From: an uncultured Shewanella sp.
GTDB taxonomy: Bacteria > Pseudomonadota > Gammaproteobacteria > Enterobacterales > Shewanellaceae
Reading direction: 5' to 3'
Assembly: GCF_947501665.1 (NCBI RefSeq)
Contig: NZ_CANMWS010000006.1
Coordinates: 124,001 to 188,000 of the forward strand
DNA length: 64,000 bases
The position numbers and the translations under genes were made by a program. Under the pieces are notes generated by a model that ran no database searches, was not told the DNA's origin, and was given only the letters and a program-made list of their open reading frames with translations. Below are positions 1 through 7,480 of the stretch, one piece after another (the stretch's first letter is position 1; each line of letters begins with the position of its first letter).

Positions 1-1
1 T

Positions 2-289
2 CAAATAAAAAATGCTGAGATTCAGATCAGTAATGCAAACACTCAAATAACTCAGACCAAGCAGCAAAACCTTTTTATCAATAGGCTCGCTCACCGAAAA
101 GAGTTTTTTGAGCTGTTAAAAACACTTAAAAAAGAACACAGTATTATTTTCGCCAATAAAATAAAAATATACCACTGGCTATTTCCTGCTCACCTTCTTG
201 ATCCCTATAACGTCAATGCGTCGGAAAATGCAAAACCTTACCCTTTAGCAAATTTATTGGCTGAATATACAAAAAATCACTTTTTATAA
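2..289 (+). CDS. C-terminal part of an unknown protein, cut by the window edge
   Basis: An open frame runs from the first bases to TAA at 287-289 with no start inside the window. The visible 95 residues begin Gln/Asn-rich and probably coiled, followed by a lysine-rich stretch and a Tyr-His-Trp segment. I do not recognise the family. The stop falls directly after a run of five T (281-285). If one T is removed, reading continues into the frame that encodes the next 96 codons, so this is probably the N-terminal portion of a longer protein interrupted by a frameshift. Confidence 0.5.
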   Translation, partial: QIKNAEIQISNANTQITQTKQQNLFINRLAHRKEFFELLKTLKKEHSIIFANKIKIYHWLFPAHLLDPYNVNASENAKPYPLANLLAEYTKNHFL

Positions 290-575
290 TCAAGATTTTG
301 AAGCAAGCTCTCGAGGTTTGATGGATCGCCCTGATACCACACAAGAAGATGCCACTAGAATAAAAAACTTATACTCTGATATGGACAATATCAGCGCTAA
401 GCTTCACTTTAAAATAGACGCAAACAGTGAGAGTAAAAGAGAATTTATCATTAATAAATATCCGATAATCTTCGCCTATACTAAGCAAAAACCATTGCTG
501 CATGTAACAATTATCAATGATGTACTTGAAAATTTATTTCTGGCAATCTTAAATATAATACACCACCTCAAATAA
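288..575 (+). pseudogene. Downstream fragment of the same frameshifted unknown gene
   Basis: This frame is open from 282 and ends at 573-575. It encodes a charged segment starting near residues DRPDTTQEDATRIKNLY, then a mixed helical and beta tail. An internal ATG exists at 321, but there is no ribosome-binding site in front of it. The protein-like composition on both sides of the 281-290 junction argues that it continues the preceding frame. No function is assigned. A separate small gene starting at 321 is possible but less likely. Confidence 0.4.
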
Positions 576-697
576 CAACTAATAACCACGGCTTTCAAGC
601 CAGCCTGCAACAATTTTTTAAAAGGGACACAGGTTTCATTTTTTTATCATAAATTCACAGAAAACCAGCAAGAAAAGCGATCTGACTTGGCGGTTAG

Positions 698-1447
698 TTA
701 AGCTCTACTCAATACTGTCTTCAATTTTGCCTTCACCGAACGCCAATGGGTCATAGGTGTTGTCGGTGCAAGCTGTATGAGTGATTGATAATCCTCCTCT
801 GTGAGCTGCACTTCCCCGCCGTGTGCTAATGCAATAATTTGAGGTTTTAGCATTTTCACTTTTTGCAGTGACTCTCGATAACGGTTTGGGTAAAAAATAG
901 GAAAAGGTGGAATAAACTTAGTCTTAACTTTAACCAGTAAATCGGCAACATATAAACGCTCAGTGATTTCATGATAAAGGGACAGATCTCTGTCTGTGTG
1001 ACCTTGAGTATAAATCACCTTCCAATCATCAAAACCGGGTAATAAAGCACCATCCTCAAGATGATAATCGGCTTTTAATTGAGAAGAGTAATAGATGTTT
1101 CGCCGTGGCTTTTTCATCTTATTTGCCACCCATAAGGTGAGTAATATATCAGTCAGGTGCATCAGTTTACCATCAAAGCCTGAATACCATTGACCCGCCA
1201 CCTTTGCAGCAGCTATTTTACATCCGGTTATTTCCCGCAATTTGTGCGCCGCCCCAGCATGATCAGGGTGCATGTGAGTCACTACCACTAACCTTAAGTC
1301 TTGCAACTTACGCTTTAACTTAATACAGATATACTCTTTTAAAACAGGAATATCAGCACGACTACAGCCATCGAGTAATAACAATTTATTTGAATATTCA
1401 ATTAAATAAATTGTTTGTATGTATCCATTAATAGGATGTAATTGCAT
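698..1447 (-). CDS. Metallo-beta-lactamase-fold hydrolase
   Basis: The 249-residue product has the metal-binding signature T-H-M-H-P-D-H-A-G at residues 57-65. A further G-H-T-D lies near residue 150, an A-D near 165, and an H-G-G near 210, in the order of a glyoxalase II-like MBL fold with two metal sites. There is no signal peptide, so it is probably cytoplasmic. AAGGAG precedes the ATG at 1447 by about 10 bases. The gene stands alone. The family hydrolyses thioesters, lactones, phosphodiesters and other bonds, and nothing here fixes the substrate. Confidence 0.85.
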   Translation of the reverse strand: MQLHPINGYIQTIYLIEYSNKLLLLDGCSRADIPVLKEYICIKLKRKLQDLRLVVVTHMHPDHAGAAHKLREITGCKIAAAKVAGQWYSGFDGKLMHLTDILLTLWVANKMKKPRRNIYYSSQLKADYHLEDGALLPGFDDWKVIYTQGHTDRDLSLYHEITERLYVADLLVKVKTKFIPPFPIFYPNRYRESLQKVKMLKPQIIALAHGGEVQLTEEDYQSLIQLAPTTPMTHWRSVKAKLKTVLSRA

Positions 1448-2020
1448 CTATCACTATCTCCTTAACGACTATTATCGCTTGTATTATGAATCAACTCATC
1501 AGACCACTCAAGAAAACCTTTCTCTAACCTGTCCCTTCCCCTTAAAGATACGCTTTTTATTCATCACTAAAAATGATAGCTCCCCCCCTAGAAATGATAA
1601 GTAAACCAGATTAAGGAATAAAAAATCCGCAAAAGAACAAAAAAAGAACAAACACCACCAAAAATCAACACCTAACAAACATTAACAAAACAAACTTACT
1701 TAAAAACTAATTTCGACATATAACACCTAAAAAAGATACATTAACCAGCTTAAAAGACATACATCCATAAGATTGAATCGAATAAAAAACCAACCAAGAA
1801 AAATTAAAGTTAACAAACTTAAAATAAAAATCAAATTTGTATTGATAATGATACATTTAGGGATTAACTTCATTAACAAATATTAATCGTTTAAGGAGTG
1901 GCGTCATCACTAATATTTAAATAACTAGTTTAACTTATCTTAATTAAAATTATATTTATTGTTAATAACAATAAGGCTATTTGCACCCTGCAATAAATTA
2001 AAAAATTTAAAGGAATAAAA
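1448..2020. other. AT-rich intergenic region
   Basis: No convincing gene is seen. The stretch is very A-rich and rises to long A/T runs before the lectin gene. It must hold the promoter of the minus-strand MBL gene and of the plus-strand lectin gene. The last bases carry AAAGGAATAAAA immediately before ATG 2021, a ribosome-binding arrangement repeated before ATG 2897. Confidence 0.5.
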
Positions 2021-2464
2021 ATGAAAAAAACATTAATCGCAGCTCTTTTATCCACGCTTCCAATATATGCAATGTCTGCTGATGTTACAGACTACTTAAC
2101 ACCATCATTCAACAATCAACTGTATTTAGGTGATGCAACAAAAGGATTATCTTTTGATACCAGTTCAACTTGGGCAAGTTATGCAACAAATGAAAATGGT
2201 GATCTATCAGCCACACCCGGTGATAAAATTACTAAAGTAACTATTTATAAAGGTAATAATTACTTAAAAGGAATTCGAATTACTTATTTATATGCTGACG
2301 AAGCAACGGTTGGTGATACTAATGGTGATGGACACCCTGAAGAACTTGATATAGATGAATATATAGATACAGTACAATTTAATGTAAAAGATAATGGTCG
2401 ACTTTCAAGACTCTATTTATGGACACAAGAAGGCCGTGAAATACATTGGGGAATCAGCAACTAA
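2021..2464 (+). CDS. Truncated secreted jacalin-like lectin (paralogue of the 4510-5793 toxin)
   Basis: The 147-residue product has a signal peptide (MKKTLIAALLSTLPIYAMSA). A beta-rich domain then aligns along its length with residues 21-139 of the toxin at 4510-5793: shared DYLTP, a PGDKI-x-x-(I/V)TIY block, a (I/L)KGI block, a YLY-x-D block, a DEY block, and an ending in LW-T-x-x-G-x-E-(I/L)-x-WG. The domain resembles a jacalin-type beta-prism lectin. The stop at 2462-2464 follows the WG-x-SN point, where the paralogue continues into its pore-forming half. The gene has therefore lost everything downstream through a deletion with frame change. It may still make a secreted single-domain lectin. 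Confidence 0.7.
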   Translation: MKKTLIAALLSTLPIYAMSADVTDYLTPSFNNQLYLGDATKGLSFDTSSTWASYATNENGDLSATPGDKITKVTIYKGNNYLKGIRITYLYADEATVGDTNGDGHPEELDIDEYIDTVQFNVKDNGRLSRLYLWTQEGREIHWGISN

Positions 2465-2786
2465 TAATGAAACGAATAGCGTAACTTATGTAGAAACACT
2501 TGACGTCGCGCCTTATACCATTAGTGCAATGAAAGCAACAAATTACCAACAAACAGCGACTTACCCATATACGATTACATATGAAAACCCACATGATGGT
2601 GAAACATTTGAGGTTAAAGGGCAAGTAGAAGATATGACCATTACGATTGGAGATACGATTTGGTCAGATATTGGTGCCATCGATCCTGACAGCAGTCTCT
2701 GTACTATTGAAGATGGTTGGTTGGATGCATTTGGAGAAAAATACCATGAAAAATACGTTTGGGATCTAGGAGTAACATCTTCATAA
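2465..2786 (+). pseudogene. Out-of-frame remnant of the aerolysin-like C-terminal region
   Basis: The frame ending at 2784-2786 encodes a segment matching toxin residues from about 284 on. The I-x-AMKA-x-x-Y-Q block, the A-x-(Y/F)-PY-x-x-TY-x-NP block and the F-x-x-KGQ-(V/I) block are all recognisable. It is joined to the preceding lectin with roughly 145 toxin residues missing (about 138-283) and in another frame. That missing part includes the serine/threonine-rich strands expected to form the membrane-inserting hairpin. Translation from the internal ATG at 2394 is possible but would not give a signal peptide. Confidence 0.65.
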
Positions 2787-2817
2787 GCTTTACCCTATAT
2801 TAACTTCCAATATCACC

Positions 2818-2842
2818 AAAGGCATTATTTAAATGCCTTTTT
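2818..2842 (+). terminator. Rho-independent terminator after the lectin remnant
   Basis: A perfect 9-bp stem AAAGGCATT / AATGCCTTT with a 5-base loop is followed by TTTTTAATTTTTA. It lies 32 bases after the stop at 2786. Confidence 0.8.
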
Positions 2843-2896
2843 AATTTTTATTAATAATAAATATAATTCATCATTAAATAATAAAAAGGAATAAAA

Positions 2897-4087
2897 ATGA
2901 ACATATCTAAAATATCTAAAATATCTAAAATAAATTTATATATAAGTGTATTACTGCCCATATCAAGTTTAGCTTCAGTCGATAAATTAGAACCTAGTTT
3001 TGATACCAATTATAATATTTCAATAGAGCGTTGCGATGATAGCACTGCATTATTTGATCGAGATAATGTCATAAATGATGATGACACCTTTACCAATGAC
3101 TACTACGCTTCAATCAAAGATGGGAATAACCCCAGTTACCTAGCAGATGGTACTGCCGATGAAGATTCATGGAATACTGAGAAAAAAAATATAAATGGTC
3201 CTAGTGTTATTTATTGGAATGATCCTAATTATGAAACAGACGCAAATTATATCATGTTTTTCTCTCACCATGAGGGCCGCTCTATAAGAGTCGCAACATC
3301 TGCCGCTCCATGTGGTCCTTGGGAAATAATTAAATCTCCCCAAAAAGTCAATTTAACCAATAATATTAACTACTTCAATGATGGTAACAACACTGAACTT
3401 AATAATGGAATAAAAGACAACATTGATGAGCATATTGCTTCGCCAGATGCACATGTTAAAGATAATCAACTTTATCTTTATGTCCATGGAAAATCAGGTG
3501 ACAGCTCTTCAGGACAGAAAACATTATTACTCACAGGAAACTCTATCGATACATTGAGTGTTATGGAAGGAACAGAGGATTTCTCTCATCCATATTTACG
3601 TTATTTTGAAGCTAATAATAATAGTTATGCCGTGTCTAAAAACAACGACGGAGACTGGGGATTATTGTTTAATAATGACGATGATGAATTAAGTGCTAAT
3701 TTTACTAAAAAAGCAAGAATAATAGAGGGAATGCGTCACCCAGCGATATATGTTGATGAAAGTGAAGCTGAAGATAAAATCTTATTATTTTATTCACTCA
3801 TTGGAGATAATCCTGAGCATATTAAATTTGTTGAAATAAACACACAAGGCGAAAACAATCCTAAAAACTGGCTAGTCTCTAATGAAAAGACGGTATTAAC
3901 CCCCGCTTTTGACTGGGAAGGCTATGGCTTGAATAGCGGTAAGTCCAGTGGCGGAGTATCTTATACGGATGTTGAAGAAGTCAGAGACCCTGCTATTTTT
4001 GTTGATCTCAATGGGGATATTTACCTTTATTACACTATAAGAGGTGAAGCTGGTATTGCTGCAGCGAAATTAACCATCACCCAATAA
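2897..4087 (+). CDS. Secreted five-bladed beta-propeller protein, GH43-like
   Basis: The 396-residue product starts with a repetitive N-terminus (three ISK units encoded by tandem 9-bp repeats) leading into a hydrophobic export signal ending near residue 27. The mature part repeats blade-like strands: a P-S-V-I-Y-W block near residue 105, an I-A-S-P-D-A-H block near 180, an R-H-P-A-I-Y-V-D block near 277, and an R-D-P-A-I-F-V-D block near 357 followed by I-Y-L-Y-Y-T. This layout recalls glycoside hydrolase families 43/32/62/68. I infer an extracellular glycan-binding or glycan-cleaving protein. The acidic catalytic residues cannot be assigned with certainty. It lies between the truncated lectin and the toxin and shares the former's ribosome-binding sequence. 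Confidence 0.6.
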   Translation: MNISKISKISKINLYISVLLPISSLASVDKLEPSFDTNYNISIERCDDSTALFDRDNVINDDDTFTNDYYASIKDGNNPSYLADGTADEDSWNTEKKNINGPSVIYWNDPNYETDANYIMFFSHHEGRSIRVATSAAPCGPWEIIKSPQKVNLTNNINYFNDGNNTELNNGIKDNIDEHIASPDAHVKDNQLYLYVHGKSGDSSSGQKTLLLTGNSIDTLSVMEGTEDFSHPYLRYFEANNNSYAVSKNNDGDWGLLFNNDDDELSANFTKKARIIEGMRHPAIYVDESEAEDKILLFYSLIGDNPEHIKFVEINTQGENNPKNWLVSNEKTVLTPAFDWEGYGLNSGKSSGGVSYTDVEEVRDPAIFVDLNGDIYLYYTIRGEAGIAAAKLTITQ

Positions 4088-4509
4088 TATAAATTCTTAT
4101 TGGAAATAAACGTTATTATTGCCAACATTTTTTATGTTGGCAATAATAAACAAAAAAACACAAAAAGTTAACACAAATTTAAAGTAAGAACACAAATTAA
4201 AACAAGTCACATAAAAAACAGAAGGAATAATACTTAAGTATTATCAACCATATTATATCCTACAAAATAAATAATAATTAGAAGAAATCAGTCTATTATT
4301 CCAAATAAATTGATTAAACCCTAAACATTAACGCTAGGATTTTATTAAGTTACAAATAATTCTTATTTTTTATTTACTGTGTTTATATTATTCACAGCTT
4401 AAGAATTGAAATCCCTCATTTGTAAAGATAATTTCATTAACGAAGCTTCATTAAACTTTATTAATAAAATTTCAAATAAAAACAATAAATTTACACAGGG
4501 GATTCAAAA
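4088..4509. other. AT-rich intergenic region before the toxin gene
   Basis: There is no open frame of note. It contains the strong palindrome at 4113-4149 and then about 350 bases of A/T-rich sequence. This presumably carries the toxin promoter and a long leader, since AGGGG at 4497-4501 is the ribosome-binding site for ATG 4510. Confidence 0.5.
4113..4149. terminator. Strong palindrome, probable transcription stop after the propeller gene
   Basis: Perfect 16-bp arms TTATTATTGCCAACAT and ATGTTGGCAATAATAA enclose a five-T loop, 25 bases after the stop at 4087. There is no following U-run, so termination efficiency is uncertain. Confidence 0.6.
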
Positions 4510-5793
4510 ATGAAAAAAAAATGTTTACTGATCACGTGTTTGCTTTTCTCTCATTATGCTACAGCAGATATTGTTTCCGATTATTTAACACCTAACTATA
4601 ATTCTAGTGTTTATACAGGAAAAAGCAGTAAAGGTTCTGATTTTGACCTAAGTACAGGTTGGACAAATACCCAAAAACCAGGAGATAAAATAAAATCTAT
4701 CACCATCTACAGTAACAATGCAGAATACATTAAAGGAATAAAAATTGATTACTTATACAGTGACGACATGACTGTTGGTAATGTCGGCGGAAGCGGTACA
4801 ACTAAAACACTTAACGGCGACGAATATGTAGAGAAAGTCAGGTTCTATCAAAAAAATGAAGGCTCTATTTCTCGGATCCGTTTATGGACTAACTTAGGCA
4901 ATGAACTATATTGGGGCTCAAGTAATGGCTGGGATAAATGGAATGAGCAAGCTTTCTCATATGGCAGGGTACTTGTTGGTTTCTGGGGGACGGCTTCAGA
5001 CAGTAAAATTTGGAGTATTTCAGCAGTTAATGCAAAACCTTTAACACTTGAGCTGCAAGATATTGAATTTGAACAAACAGTAAATGTAGGCAATGCAGAA
5101 CAAGCATTTCTTTCTGATAATGTTGCTTCTAATAGCACCTCATTAGATCAATCCATGCAAGTCAGGCTTACTTATACTGAAGGTGAAAGCTCAACAGATT
5201 CATGGTCTAGTACTCAAGGCGTTAGTGCCACCATGGGAGTTAAAATTGGAGTCGATATAAAAGCTGGCGGCTTTGCTACAGTTAAAGAAGAATGGTCATA
5301 TTCCGTGACAACATCATTTTCCGATACTGTGGGTGCCAGTAGCTCAACCAGTGACTCCAGCTCTACGACTACTGTTGCTGATTTATCCGTGCCACCAAAA
5401 TCTATTTACGCCATGAAAGCTAATGTATATCAAAGTAATGCTGCTTTCCCTTATCGTGCTACGTACCTAAATCCATGGGATAATAAAACCTTTACTTTTA
5501 AAGGGCAGATCGATCAAGCTACCTCTATTAGAACATTCACTCAATGGTTAGAAATTGGTTATATTGATGATAATGGCAATAGCTATATCTATGATGAATA
5601 CCAAAATGATTGGGGAGATTATGGTATCGAGACACAATCAATGAGCTTTGCTTTATCAAGTAACAATATTAACGAAAATCCCGTCACCCAAGACATCATA
5701 TCAGCAAAAGCACTAAACATTTCACTCGACGATCCTAACTGGATAATGTCGAATGAGGAAATCACTTTCAGAAATGAAAATGGTATTCAATAA
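4510..5793 (+). CDS. Secreted jacalin-like lectin fused to an aerolysin-like pore-forming domain
   Basis: The 427-residue product has a signal peptide (residues 1-19). Residues about 22-177 form a jacalin-like beta-prism lectin domain (PGDKIKSITIY, YIKGIKIDYLY, a GG loop, DEYVEKV, SRIRLWTN, then a VLVGFWG strand). Residues about 180-335 resemble the aerolysin/ETX-MTX2 fold: alternating long strands with a Ser/Thr-rich tract (about 225-290) typical of the membrane hairpin, followed by a strand block near AMKANVY. Residues 336-427 are an unassigned C-terminal extension. The order lectin then aerolysin module resembles natterin-like and other lectin-armed beta-pore-forming toxins. Inferred role: sugar-directed pore formation on target cells. 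A terminator follows at 5838. Confidence 0.7.
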   Translation: MKKKCLLITCLLFSHYATADIVSDYLTPNYNSSVYTGKSSKGSDFDLSTGWTNTQKPGDKIKSITIYSNNAEYIKGIKIDYLYSDDMTVGNVGGSGTTKTLNGDEYVEKVRFYQKNEGSISRIRLWTNLGNELYWGSSNGWDKWNEQAFSYGRVLVGFWGTASDSKIWSISAVNAKPLTLELQDIEFEQTVNVGNAEQAFLSDNVASNSTSLDQSMQVRLTYTEGESSTDSWSSTQGVSATMGVKIGVDIKAGGFATVKEEWSYSVTTSFSDTVGASSSTSDSSSTTTVADLSVPPKSIYAMKANVYQSNAAFPYRATYLNPWDNKTFTFKGQIDQATSIRTFTQWLEIGYIDDNGNSYIYDEYQNDWGDYGIETQSMSFALSSNNINENPVTQDIISAKALNISLDDPNWIMSNEEITFRNENGIQ

Positions 5794-5837
5794 ATTATTT
5801 TGATTATGTGATACTCATTTTCCTCAGTTCAAACTAA

Positions 5838-5871
5838 ATAATAAAGCTCGCTCAATGCTGAGCTTTATTAT
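5838..5871. terminator. Terminator between convergent toxin and monooxygenase genes
   Basis: A perfect 12-bp stem ATAATAAAGCTC / GAGCTTTATTAT has a 10-base loop and T-rich sequence after it. It lies between the stops at 5793 and 5893 and could serve both strands. Confidence 0.7.
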
Positions 5872-5892
5872 CATTCTTTTATGCACATTAGA

Positions 5893-6183
5893 TTAAACAA
5901 TATGCGTCATTTCATTTAAGATAAAACTGTCAACGGCCCCATCTGTAGCAGCCATATAAGCTTGCAAATGCGTGTTAGCCATATGTATTTGCCAAAGCTC
6001 ACGACTTGTCCAATTTTCATGAAACATAAAAATACTCGGATCAGTGTTATCTTGATGCAAATCATATTGCAAACAGCCTTCTTCTTGACGAGTCGGCTCA
6101 ATTAGCTTTAATAGTTCAGATTTCACTAAATCTATTTTTTCGGGTTTAGCTTGAATACGAGCGATAATGGTCAGTTTTGTCAT
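5893..6183 (-). CDS. Antibiotic biosynthesis monooxygenase-domain protein (YgiN-like quinol monooxygenase)
   Basis: The 96 residues form a typical single ABM ferredoxin-like domain: an N-terminal strand TIIARIQAKPEK, then R-x-E-x-GC-x-x-Y-D-L, an F-x-x-x-E-x-W strand, and an H-x-A-x-x-H segment. E. coli YgiN is the same size and oxidises quinols. In E. coli ygiN is adjacent to mdaB, whereas here the mdaB homologue lies about 48 kb away (53834). The protein is cytoplasmic with no signal. The gene appears monocistronic, between terminators and an AT-rich spacer. Confidence 0.8.
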   Translation of the reverse strand: MTKLTIIARIQAKPEKIDLVKSELLKLIEPTRQEEGCLQYDLHQDNTDPSIFMFHENWTSRELWQIHMANTHLQAYMAATDGAVDSFILNEMTHIV

Positions 6184-6301
6184 TTTATTGTCTCTTTATT
6201 TATGCAGTAAGAGGAGTATACTCTCTAAATTACCTATCAAATAGAACATAATTATTTATGCTCTTTCAAAAATTATTTGATAATGAATATCTCCATACTC
6301 T

Positions 6302-6778
6302 TTAATGGCTGCCTGGTAAGCTAAGTTTCATCGGTATATCAGAAAAACCATCGCGAGTTCTAATGCCATCTATGGGCAAAAAACCCCACTTTTTATAAAT
6401 CTCTTGCGCCGTTATCGCAGAATTAACTGTAAAATAGCTCAAGCCACCAAAATTAATCGCATTTTCTTTAGCGACTTGCCAAAGTAGCCTTGCCACTCCC
6501 CTTCCATAAAAAGTATCGGCTACAAATAAATGGTATAAATGAGAAGTGTCTTTCATACCGATAACTCCTATAATCTCCTCATCCATAATCGCAACGTAAT
6601 AATCATAATGAAAAGTGAAATATTGCGTCAAAGCATCTGTAGACATAGAGGCCAGTAATTTCGCTTTGCACTTATCTGTAAGTTCAAAAGCAATATATTT
6701 TTCAGCTGAACTAATCATTAGCGCACTCATTGCATTAATATCAGTATGCATCGCTTTTCGAATACATATTTCCTCCAT
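6302..6778 (-). CDS. GNAT-family N-acetyltransferase
   Basis: Reading from ATG 6778 gives 158 residues. I prefer this start because AAGAAGGGG lies about 7 bases upstream, whereas the longer frame to 6844 would add an unlikely hydrophobic 22-residue extension lacking a ribosome-binding site. The GNAT features are present: an N-terminal I-R-x-A strand and helix, Y-V-A-I-M-D-E-E-I-I-G-V-I strand, H-L-Y-H-L-F-V, the acetyl-CoA loop (Y-G-R-G-V-A-R-L-L), and a C-terminal Y-x-K-W-G-F. The acceptor substrate is unknown. Confidence 0.85.
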   Translation of the reverse strand: MEEICIRKAMHTDINAMSALMISSAEKYIAFELTDKCKAKLLASMSTDALTQYFTFHYDYYVAIMDEEIIGVIGMKDTSHLYHLFVADTFYGRGVARLLWQVAKENAINFGGLSYFTVNSAITAQEIYKKWGFLPIDGIRTRDGFSDIPMKLSLPGSH

Positions 6779-7480
6779 GCTAATCCCCTTCTTTATGACT
6801 TCATATTCATCAAATAACAACAATAGCTCGATAGAGAATATCAATTCTTTATTCTGAAGTGAACCACCACTTATTGCGCAACCTCAAGAGGATAAAATCT
6901 AATTGAACTCAAAAACTATCTGCCTGCTCACTGATAAATTGCCCTTAATGCTATAAAAATAATAACGCCTTTATCTCACACTGTTTTATTATTCAAATTA
7001 ATAATTTTATAAACAAGAGAAACAATCATAATTTTAGTATATTACTAATAAACATCAATAGACATAAGTCTAAAAACAAAAAATAATAAAAGTTAAAATC
7101 TATAACATATCATCTGCTCTATAAACAATATCAATATTAACACTATCTACTGCAGCATTAATTAATATTTTTAGAAGCCAATATTAATGTACTAATTATG
7201 AAGTTTATTGATTTCTAATTTAGAATTCTAGGCATATACGATACCAATTAAAACTTAACAAAATAATAAAATTCATGAATCACTTATATGTAATCAATGC
7301 ATTCTTGATAATAAGTATTGTTTACATCCCCTAGATCTTGTTATACCTTCAGTTACGAAAACAACATGGATTAGTGATTTTCATATTTAATTATTAAATC
7401 AATATATTTACATCAGTAAAAGCTTACCTTTATAAATTTAATAACACGGCTCTATTTAATTATACAAGAGGGAAATCAAC
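6779..7480. other. AT-rich intergenic region between divergent genes
   Basis: About 700 bases separate the GNAT gene and the transglutaminase-like gene. There is no supported coding frame on either strand. Long A/T stretches suggest a large regulatory region for the exported protein downstream. GAGGGA at 7469-7474 is the ribosome-binding site for GTG 7481. Confidence 0.5.

Noticed and set aside
1419..1604. 61-codon plus-strand frame
   Set aside because: Overlaps the MBL gene start on the other strand and lacks a ribosome-binding site or any domain.
4848..5138. 96-codon minus-strand frame within the toxin gene
   Set aside because: It lies wholly antisense to the conserved lectin/aerolysin coding sequence, with no ribosome-binding site or recognisable domain.
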